Source: Paludisphaera soli (GTDB taxonomy: Bacteria; Planctomycetota; Planctomycetia; Isosphaerales; Isosphaeraceae). Taken from it: DNA of 64,000 nucleotides. A program made the position numbers and the translations under genes. The DNA lies in assembly GCF_011064595.1 (NCBI RefSeq), contig NZ_JAALJI010000002.1:62001-126000 (forward strand). Direction: 5' to 3'. A model generated the notes under the pieces. That model was not told the DNA's origin and ran no database searches. It saw only the letters and a list, made by a program, of their open reading frames with translations. Shown here in pieces: positions 43,101 through 51,372 of the stretch (its first letter is position 1; each line of letters starts with the position of its first letter).

Positions 43101-43472
43101 ATGTTCAGGCTTCGTGACGCGGTGGCGGCCGTCGCGCTGGTTTCGTCCGGGATCGGCTGCGCGACGTTCTGCGACGAATGCGACGACTTCCCGGTCCCGG
43201 GCCGATACGCGGCGATCCCCGGGTCGTACACCGGCCCGCCGCTGGGCGGCGACTCCCACCACGGCCAGTTCGGGACGACCTCGCTCCCCTCGCCGACGGC
43301 CACGCGGGAATCCAACACGACTCCCGCCCCCCCCTCCGGGGACGACACGGCGGGCGAAGCGTCGGAGAACAGCCCGTCCGAGGGCGTCAGCCCGCCTCCC
43401 CCCCCGTCGCAGTCCGGCGCGGCCCCGTTCGCGCCCACGTCCGGGGACGCCCCCCTGCCCCAGCTCCCCTGA
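43101..43472 (+). CDS. Small predicted lipoprotein, Pro/Ser/Thr-rich
   Basis: A 123-residue protein starting at ATG 43101, with GAGAAGGGA seven to fifteen bases upstream. The signal segment AVAAVALVSSGIGC ends in a lipobox-like SGIGC. Two further cysteines follow quickly (CATFCDEC). The mature part is Pro/Ser/Thr-rich with PPPPPSQSG and looks disordered. The family is not known. A second mini-lipoprotein gene starts 19 bases downstream, so the two form an operon. Both could be envelope components. Confidence 0.7.
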   Translation: MFRLRDAVAAVALVSSGIGCATFCDECDDFPVPGRYAAIPGSYTGPPLGGDSHHGQFGTTSLPSPTATRESNTTPAPPSGDDTAGEASENSPSEGVSPPPPPSQSGAAPFAPTSGDAPLPQLP

Positions 43473-43491
43473 CCCAGGAAGGAACCGACCC

Positions 43492-43662
43492 ATGGCCAGG
43501 AAGGCCGCCCTCGGGCTCGCATGCCTCTTGCTCGCGTCCGGGCTGACCGGATGCACCTGGACGGAGACCAAGCGGGACTACCCGCCGTCCATCGACCGGC
43601 CCCCGCTCGCCTCCGGCCACGATCACGGCCACGCCCACGGCCATGAGCACGACCTCGACTGA
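43492..43662 (+). CDS. Mini-lipoprotein with histidine-rich C-terminus
   Basis: A 56-residue product too short for most annotation. AGGAAGGAA lies just ahead of ATG 43492. The signal LGLACLLLASGLTGC ends in a near-perfect lipobox (LTGC), so the mature lipoprotein has only about 36 residues. Its C-terminus reads GHDHGHAHGHEHDLD, seven His in fifteen residues, which should bind Zn, Ni or Co. It may buffer metal at the cell envelope; this is inference. It is co-transcribed with the preceding lipoprotein gene. Confidence 0.7.
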   Translation: MARKAALGLACLLLASGLTGCTWTETKRDYPPSIDRPPLASGHDHGHAHGHEHDLD

Positions 43663-43745
43663 TCGCCGGCCGCGCGGTTTTCGACCGAGCCCCGGTTGAC
43701 GCCGGGTGCGGCCCTGATCGAAAATCGAGGCCCGCGGGCGCGAAG

Positions 43746-43781
43746 CGCCGCGACGCCGCCTCCCCCCGGGGAGTCGCGGCG
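43746..43781 (+). terminator. Hairpin between the lipoprotein genes and the PII gene
   Basis: A 9-bp stem (43746-43754 with 43773-43781) encloses a smaller C/G helix. It lies 84 bases after the mini-lipoprotein stop and 45 bases before the PII start. It could be a terminator or a leader hairpin for the PII gene; there is no T-tract. Confidence 0.35.
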
Positions 43782-43825
43782 TCGAGCCTGCGCGCCGACC
43801 TCCTCAACCGCGAGCCGGGACCTCC

Positions 43826-44173
43826 ATGAAGCTCATCATCGCGATCATCCAGCCCACGAAGCTCGAAGCCGTGAAGGAGGCCCTCTCCAAGGTCGAGGTC
43901 TTCCGGCTGACCATCATGGACGTCCAGGGCTTCGGCCGGCAGAAGGGCTACACCGAGGTCTATCGCGGCCACGAGGTCACGGTGAACCTGCTCCGCAAGA
44001 TCGAGCTCCAGATCGCCGTCAACGAGGACTTCGTCGAGCCCACCGTCAGCGCCATCCTCGAAGCCGGCCGCAGCGGCCCCGACGGCAAGATCGGCGACGG
44101 CAAGATCTTCATCCTCCCGCTCGACGACTGCATCCGCATCCGCACCGGCGAGCGCGGGCCGGAGGCCATCTAG
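43826..44173 (+). CDS. PII nitrogen regulatory protein, GlnB/GlnK type
   Basis: A 115-residue trimeric signal protein that binds ATP/ADP and 2-oxoglutarate and reports nitrogen status. The N-terminal MKLIIAIIQPTKLEAVKEAL and the T-loop FGRQKGYTEVYRGHEVTV are diagnostic, as are the B-loop GRSGPDGKIGDGKIF and the C-loop region RTGERG. At position 51, where the uridylylated Tyr of proteobacterial PII lies, there is Val; position 49, phosphorylated Ser in cyanobacteria, is His. Tyr46 remains. Control by covalent modification at the classic sites is therefore unlikely. No amtB or glnA gene adjoins it. ATG 43826 is the only sensible start. Confidence 0.95.
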   Translation: MKLIIAIIQPTKLEAVKEALSKVEVFRLTIMDVQGFGRQKGYTEVYRGHEVTVNLLRKIELQIAVNEDFVEPTVSAILEAGRSGPDGKIGDGKIFILPLDDCIRIRTGERGPEAI

Positions 44174-44261
44174 CCCCCCTCGCCAACGCCGATCGGTCGT
44201 CCGCCCCCCCGGCTCGGCCTCGCCCCGACGCCGCCCCCGCATCCCCTGGTGACGAGACCCC

Positions 44262-44963
44262 ATGATTTCCGCAGTGATCTTCGATTTCAACGGCGTCCTC
44301 GTGGACGATGAGTCGGTCCATTTCGACCTGTTCCGCGAGGTCCTGGAGCAGGAAGGGGTGGTCATCACCTACCAGGACTACCACGACCGCTACCTCGGCT
44401 ACGACGACGCCGGCTGCTTCGAGCACGTCCTGGAAGACGCCGGCCAGTCGTACGACGACGCCCGGATCGCCGACATGATCGCCCGCAAGGGGAAGCGGTA
44501 CTTCGAGGTCGCCGAGCAGGGGCTGAAGTTCTTCCCCGACGCCGCCGGGACGATCGCACGCCTGGCCGACCGCTACCCCGTGGCGATCAACTCGGGCGCG
44601 CTCCGGGCCGAGATCCTCTTCTCCCTGGAGCGCCTGAACGTGCGCGACCGGGTGGCGTTCATCGTCTCCGCCGAGGAAGCCGAGCGCTGCAAGCCCGACC
44701 CGGCCGGCTACGTCCAGGCCCTCGACGGCCTTCGCGCGATGTTCCCGGGCCTGGAGCTGGAGGCGGCCGACTGCCTGGTGATCGAGGACAGCCTGGCCGG
44801 GATCCAGTCCGCCAAGGGGGCCGGCATGAAGGCCGTGGGCATCACCCAGACCTACCCGGCCGACGAGTTGACCCGCTCCGGGGCCGACGCCGTGATCGAC
44901 GGCCTGTCGACCCTGACCCCCGCCTGGATCGACGAAACCTTCGCCGACGTCCCCGCCAAGTGA
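44262..44963 (+). CDS. HAD-superfamily hydrolase, beta-phosphoglucomutase-like
   Basis: A 233-residue protein with a helical cap after motif I. Motif I reads FDFNGVLVDD: nucleophile Asp8 is present, but the general acid/base at +2, normally Asp, is Asn10. Motif II is INSG, motif III has the Lys of RCKPDPAGY, and motif IV is VIEDSLAGI. The HAD-IA subgroup (phosphoglucomutases, phosphoglycolate phosphatases and similar) fits the cap size. The Asn substitution recurs in some HAD members and may slow aspartyl-phosphate turnover. It lies 88 bases after the PII gene and 19 bases before a receiver-like gene. Confidence 0.85.
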   Translation: MISAVIFDFNGVLVDDESVHFDLFREVLEQEGVVITYQDYHDRYLGYDDAGCFEHVLEDAGQSYDDARIADMIARKGKRYFEVAEQGLKFFPDAAGTIARLADRYPVAINSGALRAEILFSLERLNVRDRVAFIVSAEEAERCKPDPAGYVQALDGLRAMFPGLELEAADCLVIEDSLAGIQSAKGAGMKAVGITQTYPADELTRSGADAVIDGLSTLTPAWIDETFADVPAK

Positions 44964-44982
44964 CCCCTCCCCGAGAGACGTC

Positions 44983-45387
44983 ATGAGCACCGACCCGACC
45001 CCGCCCGCGACGCCCCCCGAGGCCGTCGCAGGAGTCCTCCTCAGCCGCGACCTGATGTTCACGGTCAAGATCACCGGGACCGCCCGCGAGCTGGGCTGCA
45101 AGGTGCAGGTCGCCGGCAACGTCGAGCTGGCCTCCACCCTGATCGCCGAGCACCGCCCCCGGGCGGTCTTCGTGGACCTCGCCGCCGGACCTCTCGTCTC
45201 GCCCGAGACCCTGACCCGGCTCCAGGCCGAGGCCGGTCCCGAGACCCCCTTCATCGCCTTCGGCTCCCACGTCGACGTCGACGCCCTCGCCGCCGCCCGA
45301 GAGGCCGGCTGCCGCGAGGTCATGCCCCGGAGCAAGTTCACCGCGCAGCTCCCCGACCTCATCCGCCGCTACCTCCTCGAAGCCTGA
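44983..45387 (+). CDS. Receiver-like (CheY-fold) stand-alone protein, atypical
   Basis: A 134-residue protein whose residues 15-134 follow the alternating beta/alpha pattern of a receiver domain, with a candidate phospho-Asp65 in AVFVDLAAG and PFIAFGSHVDVDALAAARE as the beta4-alpha4 region. The acidic pair near the N-terminus and the conserved Lys-Pro after beta5 are missing (MPRSKF instead). It is therefore probably a pseudo-receiver working by protein binding. GAGAG precedes ATG 44983. It is likely co-transcribed with the HAD gene 19 bases upstream. Confidence 0.7.
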   Translation: MSTDPTPPATPPEAVAGVLLSRDLMFTVKITGTARELGCKVQVAGNVELASTLIAEHRPRAVFVDLAAGPLVSPETLTRLQAEAGPETPFIAFGSHVDVDALAAAREAGCREVMPRSKFTAQLPDLIRRYLLEA

Positions 45388-45414
45388 AGCCAGGCCATCC
45401 GGGACTGGCTTCGA

Positions 45415-45509
45415 TTGGGTTCGTTCGTCGGCCGAAAATCGGACCCATTTCCTCCCTAAAACCAGAATCGGGAAAGCTTTACAAACCGTCCGAAAATTGG
45501 GTTCGTTCG
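45415..45509. repeat. Short duplicated intergenic unit
   Basis: TTGGGTTCGTTCG occurs at 45415-45427 and 45497-45509 in the same orientation, and CCGAAAAT at 45432-45439 and 45490-45497. A related AACCGTCCGAAAAT occurs at 45485-45497 (13 of 14 bases) and near 38283-38296. The stretch is lower in GC than its flanks and non-coding. It may belong to a dispersed genomic repeat family. Confidence 0.4.
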
Positions 45510-45555
45510 GCGCGTTTCGTGTGTGTTTCCGACGCCGGATCCCTGGAAGGCAAAA

Positions 45556-45587
45556 CGCACCGGCGACCTCGGAGGGTCGCCGGTGCG
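45556..45587 (-). terminator. Terminator of the HEAT-repeat gene
   Basis: A perfect 13-bp stem (45556-45568 with 45575-45587) with a 6-base loop. Read on the minus strand, the stem is followed by TTTT (45555-45552). It lies 67 bases after the stop of the HEAT-repeat gene at 45654 and fits an intrinsic terminator for it. Confidence 0.65.
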
Positions 45588-45653
45588 TCGAAGAAGCCAT
45601 CTTATACTGTGCATCCGTTCGCCGAGTTCGAGACGGATGTGGCCGAGAAGCCA

Positions 45654-46457
45654 CTACCGGGGCCATTCGGCCCGGGGCGGGAAGGCTTCGCGGCCCAGCG
45701 GCACCGGCGGGGGCTCGGCCGGGTTCGGATTGTAGCGGTCGATCGGGACCTCCGGCGGCGACAGCGGCAGGGCGTCCTCGGGGTGCGACCGAGGCAGGCC
45801 CACCGGGGGCCGCGCGGGGATCGGGGACTCGGGAACGGGCAGGAACGGTGAGGGGGCCGGCGGGACCGGGACGGGGACCACGGTCGACGTCGGCGCGAGC
45901 GGTTCCAGAAGGCTCCCCGGCGCGTCGGGCACCAGTTCGGGGAAGGTCGGCTCGATCGGCGTCCCCAACTCCCGATGGATCGTGGGCAGGAACTCCACGT
46001 CGCCGTCCATCTCGGGCCCGCACACGTCGCAGGGCTCGACGCACCCCTTGCCGACCGACTTGAGCGCCTTCTTGGCCGCGAGCCGGGCGATCAAGCTGGA
46101 ATCCCCCTTCGCGGCGCAGGACAGGGCCTCGTGGGCGACCGGCAGGCAGGGCTTCATCTTGCCGAGCGACTCGGCCGCCTCCTGGCGGACCAGGCACTGG
46201 CGGTCACGCCGCACGGCCTCCGACAACGCCTCGACGGCGTCGGGGTGCTGCTTCCAGTCGTAACTCCGGAGCGCGCGAGCCGCCTTACGCCGGGCGATCC
46301 AGTGCGGGGCGGTCCGCAGTTTCACGACCTGCTCCTCGACCGCCGCGAAGTCCGCGCCGCAGTCCGAGCACTCGACCTGTCGGCTGGCATGGCCCGCATG
46401 GATCGTCCCCACCGAGGCCGCCAGCACCACGTAAAGACTCACCGTCGCCGCCATCAT
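45654..46457 (-). CDS. Exported HEAT-repeat protein with proline-rich tail
   Basis: A 267-residue protein with a short hydrophobic N-terminus (MMAATVSLYVVLAASVGTIH) that looks like a signal peptide. Residues about 40-140 form HEAT/PBS-lyase-like helical repeats (ARRKAARALRSYDWKQHPDA, VRQEAAESLGKM, ARLAAKKALKSV), which typically bind proteins. Cys pairs flank the repeats (CSDC at about 30 and CVEPCDVC at about 140) and could form disulphides or bind metal. The last 110 residues are Pro-rich, with PVPVPPAPSPF and PPEVPIDRYNPNPAEPPP, like an envelope-spanning linker. The function is unknown. A strong terminator follows. Confidence 0.75.
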   Translation of the reverse strand: MMAATVSLYVVLAASVGTIHAGHASRQVECSDCGADFAAVEEQVVKLRTAPHWIARRKAARALRSYDWKQHPDAVEALSEAVRRDRQCLVRQEAAESLGKMKPCLPVAHEALSCAAKGDSSLIARLAAKKALKSVGKGCVEPCDVCGPEMDGDVEFLPTIHRELGTPIEPTFPELVPDAPGSLLEPLAPTSTVVPVPVPPAPSPFLPVPESPIPARPPVGLPRSHPEDALPLSPPEVPIDRYNPNPAEPPPVPLGREAFPPRAEWPR

Positions 46458-46705
46458 CGGATAAGCTCACTCGAAGACAGGGGGATCCTGGCGAATACGC
46501 CACCTGGATCAACCTTAGCGGAGCAAATCACTCAATCAACCCATTTTACCTAAAGCTCCACAAACTTGAGTCCGAGTTGGGACGGCTGAGGTGACCGACG
46601 ACGATTGCGGCAGTCGCGCGGATATTGAGCCTGGCAACGATGCTGGCGACGAACTCGTGTCCGGGTCGACCACGTTCCAGCGAAATGATCAGGGCCGGCG
46701 AGGGG

Positions 46706-47314
46706 TCAGCTTCGCCGGGCCAGCCACACCGTCGCCCCGCCGCATTCCTGGTCTTCGATCGCGTGTTCGACGACTTCAAAGCCATGGGAGGCGAGCAGTT
46801 CGCGGTATTCGTCCGGATCGAGGCTGGCGTGGTGGAGCGGCTCGCCTTCGAACGAGCCGATCGCCGTCCCGTGCGCCGGCCCGGTCGTGAACAGCAACGG
46901 CGCCCCCGGCCCGGCATGGGCCGCGAAGACTTCGAACATCGCCCGCTGGTCGTCCCAGGAGAGGTGGAAGAAGCTGTTCCAGGCGAGGACGCCGTCGAAC
47001 CGTCGCCCCAGGTCTAGCCCCCGCATGTCCTGGACGATCCACTCGTGTTCGGGGAACCGCGTGCGGCCGAGGTCGACGAGCGGCAGCGAGGCATCGACGC
47101 CCGTGACTCGGCATCCCCGTTCGATCAGGTATCGCGCGATCGGCTCGCCGCCGCCGCAGCCGAGGTCGAGCACGGCCGCCCCCGGCAGTCGGTCGAGGAA
47201 GCGGTCAAGCCACGGACGCTCGACAAGCCCCCGGCCCCGATCTCGGTCGAAGGCCGCCGCATGGCGCCGGTAGATCGAGACCACGCGGTCGGCGGGATCC
47301 AGGTCTTCGGTCAC
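46706..47314 (-). CDS. SAM-dependent methyltransferase, class I
   Basis: A 202-residue Rossmann methyltransferase. The SAM motif I is VLDLGCGGGEPIARYLIERG, followed by the acidic VTGVDASLPLV, FPEHEWIVQDMR and FDGVLAWNSFFHL (motif II to post-motif). It starts at GTG 47314, with GGAGGAG seven bases upstream. A nearby ATG is out of frame, and the long upstream extension of the frame has no family similarity. The substrate is unknown; small methyltransferases of this type act on diverse metabolites. It is not clearly in an operon; the HEAT-repeat gene lies 248 bases downstream. Confidence 0.85.
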   Translation of the reverse strand: MTEDLDPADRVVSIYRRHAAAFDRDRGRGLVERPWLDRFLDRLPGAAVLDLGCGGGEPIARYLIERGCRVTGVDASLPLVDLGRTRFPEHEWIVQDMRGLDLGRRFDGVLAWNSFFHLSWDDQRAMFEVFAAHAGPGAPLLFTTGPAHGTAIGSFEGEPLHHASLDPDEYRELLASHGFEVVEHAIEDQECGGATVWLARRS

Positions 47315-47521
47315 TGCATGACTCCTCCGAGATGGGAAGGGACTCCCTCGCCCAACTCCACCGATACGAGATGGAAGAGCGGCGGGTGGCACCGGTTCGG
47401 AGAACCCGTGGACCGGCCCGGGACCTCGGCCAAGGCTCGGGAGCGGCCGGACGCCGATCCACGGGTGCGGGGAGCCCTTGGCACCCAGGCGAGGCGTGTC
47501 GACGCGAAGGCTTCGAAAGGA

Positions 47522-47556
47522 CGCGGGACGCCCCTTCCGAGTCGGGGCGTCCCGCG
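47522..47556 (-). terminator. Terminator after hflC
   Basis: A perfect 13-bp stem (47522-47534 with 47544-47556) with a 9-base loop, placed 23 bases after the hflC stop. On the minus strand it is followed by TCCTTTCG, a weak T-rich tail. Confidence 0.6.
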
Positions 47557-47579
47557 GCATGGATGGCGAGCCGAGTCCG

Positions 47580-48725
47580 TCAGGGCTTGGCCGGGGCCTC
47601 GGCGGCGGTGACGGAGGGGGAGTCGGCCTTGGGGGTCTTGGCCGGTTCGAGGGCCTTGATCATCTTCAGCAGCTCGCCGTCGGTGGTGAGGATGAGTCGG
47701 GTGTTCCCCGTGAAGGCCGTCTTGTAGGCTTCGAGGGTGCGGCTGAAGTTGTAGAAGTCGCCGGACTCGCGGATGGCCTTGGCGTAGTCGTCGATGACCT
47801 CGGCGTCGACCTTGCCGCGGATTACGTTGGCCTCCTGCTTGCCCTGGCCTTCGATCTTCTGGACCTCGGCCTCGGTCTTGTTGATGATCTCCTTCTTGCG
47901 CTGCTCGCCCTCGGCGATCGCCTTGGCGGCGATGGCTTCCATCAGGGAGATGGCGCGGTCGAAGGCGGCCTCGCGAACCTGGGGGACGAATTCGAGGCGG
48001 GAGATGCCGACGTCGACCAGCTCGATGCCGCGCCCCTGGGATTCTCCCTCGGAGCCGCCGTCGGCCGCGAGGGCGCGGCGGGCGGTCTCCTTGATCTGCT
48101 CCATGATCTTGAGCCGGCCGAGGGCGACGGGCTCGCGCGCCTCGGGGGGGACGAGGAATCCGGGGACTTCCAGGTCGTCGGCGTCGGCGGGCGCGGGCTT
48201 GCCGGCGGCCTCGGCCTTCTCCTTCGCGTCGCGGGACGCGGCGGCGACGACTTCGGGGGGGAGGCCCAGGGTGTAGGTCATCTTGCGGTCGGTGCTGCGG
48301 ATCAGCTCGGCGAGGTTGTGGGTGGTGATCGTGTCCCGCGCCGTGCTGCGGACGAAGGCCTGGACGCGGGACTCGCCGTTCTCCAGGGTTCGGAGGGTCC
48401 GGACGAACTGCGCGGGGTCGGTGATCCGCCAGACGGCCCAGAGGGTGACCTCGATCTTCTTGCCGTCGGACGTGGGGACGTCGACGAGCTTGGCCTGACG
48501 GTCGCCGTGCCAGATCTGGAGGGTCTTCGGCAGGCGGAGGACCTCCTGGACGAGCGGGAGCTTGAAGTAGAGGCCGGGCTTGGTCCGGCTGGCGACCGGC
48601 TCGCCGAACTGGAGCAGGACGGCCAGCTCGCGCTCGGTGACGACGTAGCAGACGCTGCGGGCGGCCAGGGCGACGAAGATCAGGGCGATCCCGAGGGTGA
48701 GGGCGAGGCGTTGGCGGGGCGTCAT
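47580..48725 (-). CDS. hflC: HflC, SPFH/prohibitin-family membrane protease modulator
   Basis: A 381-residue membrane protein with one N-terminal transmembrane helix (LALTLGIALIFVALAA) and the SPFH domain (ELAVLLQFGEPVASRTKPGL). It is followed by a long helical region with EQRKKEIINKTEAEVQKIEG and IRGKVDAEVIDDYAKAI, characteristic of HflC. With HflK it forms the large cage that regulates the FtsH protease. An acidic insertion of about 45 residues (about 195-240, AASRDAKEKAEAAGKPAPAD) interrupts the SPFH domain, longer than usual. ATG 48725 overlaps the hflK stop as ATGA. Confidence 0.92.
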   Translation of the reverse strand: MTPRQRLALTLGIALIFVALAARSVCYVVTERELAVLLQFGEPVASRTKPGLYFKLPLVQEVLRLPKTLQIWHGDRQAKLVDVPTSDGKKIEVTLWAVWRITDPAQFVRTLRTLENGESRVQAFVRSTARDTITTHNLAELIRSTDRKMTYTLGLPPEVVAAASRDAKEKAEAAGKPAPADADDLEVPGFLVPPEAREPVALGRLKIMEQIKETARRALAADGGSEGESQGRGIELVDVGISRLEFVPQVREAAFDRAISLMEAIAAKAIAEGEQRKKEIINKTEAEVQKIEGQGKQEANVIRGKVDAEVIDDYAKAIRESGDFYNFSRTLEAYKTAFTGNTRLILTTDGELLKMIKALEPAKTPKADSPSVTAAEAPAKP

Positions 48726-49777
48726 TTGGCGACCTCCCCCTTCTCGTTGAGGTTCAGGATCGGCAGGGCGCGGTTGAGGTCGGCGTCGATGATGGTCTTG
48801 TCCTTGACCGACTCGAACAGGCCCTGCATCGCCTCGATGTAGAGCCGCTGGCGGGTGACGTCCGGGGCGCGCTCGTAGGCGTGGAAGCGGGCGAGGAGGG
48901 CCTCGATCTCGCCCTGGGCCTCGGCCTTGGTGCGGGAGGCGTAGCCTTCGGCCTCGCGGATGAGCTTGTCGCTGTTGGCGCGGGCCTCGGGGATGAGCTT
49001 GTTGCGGGTCGATTCGGCCTCGTTCTCCGCCTTCTGCTTGAGCTGGATCGAGGCGTTGACGCGGTCGAACGAGGGCTTCACGCGGTCGGGCGGGATCACC
49101 CGCTGCATCTGGAGGGCGGTCACGGTGATGCCGCAGTCGTATGCGTCGAGGATCCGCTGCGAGTCCTCGCGGGCCTGCAGGGCGATGTCGCCGCGCTTGG
49201 GGCCGATCATCTCGTCGAACGAGTAGTCGCCGACGAGGCGGTTCATGACGGTCCGGGCGACGTAGGTGAGCAGCTCCTGGGCGGACTGGTCGTCCTCGCC
49301 GCCGGGGAACCGGAAGAGGTAGCTCGAAGGCTCGGTGACGCGCCACTGCACGGTCCACTCGACGGAGGCCGTGTTGAGGTCGCCGGTGAGCATCAGGGTC
49401 TCGTCGTCGTCGGGGTCGGCCTGGGCCTGGCGGGCCCGCAGGCCGTTGGCGTCGAGGCGGTTCGGGCCGGACTGGCCGACGGGGCTGAACGGGAGCGAGA
49501 GGCCGTGCTCCTCGACGCTGACCTTCATCACCTGGTCGGCGATCGGCAGCTTGAAGTGCAGGCCCGGCATGGTGGTCGCCTTGTAGGCGCCGAACCGGAG
49601 GACCACGGCCTGCTCGTGGGGCTCGACGGTGTAGCTGAAGTCCGAGATCAGGAAGACGGCGATCAGGGCCCCGAGCACCCAGGGGATGAACGGGACGTAT
49701 CGCCGCCAGGCGTCGCTGGGGGGGCCGCCGCGGCGAGGACGCCCGCGCATCCCGTCTTCGAAGGAGAACGTTTCCAT
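48722..49777 (-). CDS. hflK: HflK, SPFH/prohibitin-family membrane protease modulator
   Basis: A 351-residue partner of HflC. The N-terminal Arg/Gly/Pro-rich cytoplasmic tail (MRGRPRRGGPP) precedes one transmembrane helix (FIPWVLGALIAVFLIS). The SPFH domain begins with TVEPHEQAVVLRFGAY and includes SVEWTVQWRVTEPSSYLF. The coiled region NEAESTRNKLIPEARANSD is typical of HflK. An insertion around ARQAQADPDDDET (about 114-126) is acidic. ATG 49777 is the first codon of the frame. The upstream MFS gene ends 189 bases away on the same strand; there is no visible terminator between them. Confidence 0.92.
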   Translation of the reverse strand: METFSFEDGMRGRPRRGGPPSDAWRRYVPFIPWVLGALIAVFLISDFSYTVEPHEQAVVLRFGAYKATTMPGLHFKLPIADQVMKVSVEEHGLSLPFSPVGQSGPNRLDANGLRARQAQADPDDDETLMLTGDLNTASVEWTVQWRVTEPSSYLFRFPGGEDDQSAQELLTYVARTVMNRLVGDYSFDEMIGPKRGDIALQAREDSQRILDAYDCGITVTALQMQRVIPPDRVKPSFDRVNASIQLKQKAENEAESTRNKLIPEARANSDKLIREAEGYASRTKAEAQGEIEALLARFHAYERAPDVTRQRLYIEAMQGLFESVKDKTIIDADLNRALPILNLNEKGEVAK

Positions 49778-49965
49778 GGGGAGGGCTTACCTTCCGGGGT
49801 TGGGGCGGCCCCGGGCGTCGCGCCCGAGTCGGGCCCGCCCGTTCGTCGGTCGTGTATTCGCCGGCGGGGCCGCCTTCTTGGCGAGGACCCGGCGCGGCTC
49901 GGCGACGGGGCTCCCGCATCCATTGTCGGGCGGGCGGGCGCCCCCGGCAAGGCGCGCGTCGCGGA

Positions 49966-51372
49966 TCACTCCGGCAGCGGCTGGCCCTTGGTCTCGGGGG
50001 CGAAGGGCAGGACCATCAGCCCCAGCAGGAACACGGCGCACATCGTGATGCCGGCGTAACGCATCGGCTCGGGGTAGTCGGCGTAGACCGACTTCGTCAG
50101 GAACCCCAGGGCCAGCGGGCCCGACGCCGCCACGAACCGGCCGACGTTGTAGCAGAACGAGATCCCCGTGCTGCGCAGGCGGGTCGGGAACAGCTCGGGG
50201 AAGTAGATCGCGTAGCCGCCGAACAGCGAGAGCTGGCAGAAGCCCATGATCGGGCCGAAGACGAAGATGTGCCAGAACTCGTCGAGGAGCCAGAAATACG
50301 TCGCGGTCGACAGCCCGGCCAGGACGAACGCGATCGCGAACGCCGGCCGGCGGCCGATCCGCTGGGTGAGCTTGGCGAACCCCTGGATGCCGAAGAAGGC
50401 GCCGGCGTTGAACATGACCAGGGCCATGCTCGCCCAGAACGTCAGCTTGCCGCCGATCTCCTTGGGCGTCAGGCCGCTGTCCGCGTAATGCTTGCGGAGG
50501 ACCGTCCGGGTCAGGTCGGCGTTGAAGACGCCGATGCCCCAGAGGCCGACGACGCCCGAGAACGCCAGGATCATGCCGACGATCGTGTTCCGCCGCCACC
50601 GAGGGTCTGTGAACAGCTCGGAGATCGAGCCCAGCTTGCGAGCCGACTCGGGGCCGCCGGCGGTCTCCTCGGCCTCCTCCTCGCGGACGGCGGCCTTCCA
50701 GCGCTCGGGCTCCTTGAGCTTGAGGAAGATGGGGATGGCCAGCAGGGCCGGGAGCAGGCCGACGAGGAACATGGTCCGCCAGGCGCTCTCGACGATCTCG
50801 GCCTCCTGCATCCTGCCGAGGCCGATCCCGATCAGGCCGGCCATCATGTTCCCCACGGCGGAGAGGGCCTGGAGCCAGCCCAGGGCGTGCGGCCGGGTGC
50901 GGTCGGACATGACCTCGGCCACAAGGGCCACACCGACGGCGAACTGGCCGCCGACCCCCAGGCCGGTCAGGAAGCGATAGGCGGCGAAGTCCCAGACCCC
51001 CACGGAAAGCGCGCTCAGGCCGGTGAAGGCCGAGTACGAGAGGATCGTGAGCATCATGGTCTTCGCCCGGCCGATCTTGTCGCCGAGGATGCCGAAGAAG
51101 ATGCCGCCCGTGGCCCAGCCGATCATGAAGATGCTGGTGGTGAGCCCGGAGTAGTAGTCGACCTGGCCGGCGGAGGCCGGGTCGCCCGGCGTGGCCCCGA
51201 TCAGCTCGGTCACGGCGGGGTTCCGCGCCAGGTTGAAGAGCTGCTGATCCATCGTGTCGAACAGCCAGCCGAGCGTTGCGACGAGGAAGACGAACCACTG
51301 GTAGCGGTCGAGGTCGCGCCACCAGGGGGCGCCGGCCGGGGCTTCCGCGGCGGGGACGTCGGGCACGTGCAT
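49966..51372 (-). CDS. Major facilitator superfamily transporter
   Basis: A 468-residue permease with twelve predicted transmembrane helices. The loop 2-3 signature reads GILGDKIGRAKTM, and helix 4 has FLTGLGVGGQFAVGVALVAE, a pattern of the sugar/metabolite:H+ symporter group. A charged central loop (LKEPERWKAAVREEEAEE) joins the two six-helix halves. The second half contains KLTQRIGRRPAFAIAF and FPELFPTRLRSTG. ATG 51372 has GAGGAAG seven bases upstream. The first cytoplasmic residues are Pro/Ala-rich. The substrate is unknown; carboxylates, sugars or aromatic acids are all possible. Confidence 0.9.
   Translation of the reverse strand: MHVPDVPAAEAPAGAPWWRDLDRYQWFVFLVATLGWLFDTMDQQLFNLARNPAVTELIGATPGDPASAGQVDYYSGLTTSIFMIGWATGGIFFGILGDKIGRAKTMMLTILSYSAFTGLSALSVGVWDFAAYRFLTGLGVGGQFAVGVALVAEVMSDRTRPHALGWLQALSAVGNMMAGLIGIGLGRMQEAEIVESAWRTMFLVGLLPALLAIPIFLKLKEPERWKAAVREEEAEETAGGPESARKLGSISELFTDPRWRRNTIVGMILAFSGVVGLWGIGVFNADLTRTVLRKHYADSGLTPKEIGGKLTFWASMALVMFNAGAFFGIQGFAKLTQRIGRRPAFAIAFVLAGLSTATYFWLLDEFWHIFVFGPIMGFCQLSLFGGYAIYFPELFPTRLRSTGISFCYNVGRFVAASGPLALGFLTKSVYADYPEPMRYAGITMCAVFLLGLMVLPFAPETKGQPLPE

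Noticed and set aside
39500-44368. Minus-strand frame of about 1620 codons continuous upstream of the GT4 gene
   Set aside because: Only the last 388 codons have GT4 similarity; the rest is antisense to queA, the lipoproteins, PII and HAD genes and out of phase with the sigma factor gene.
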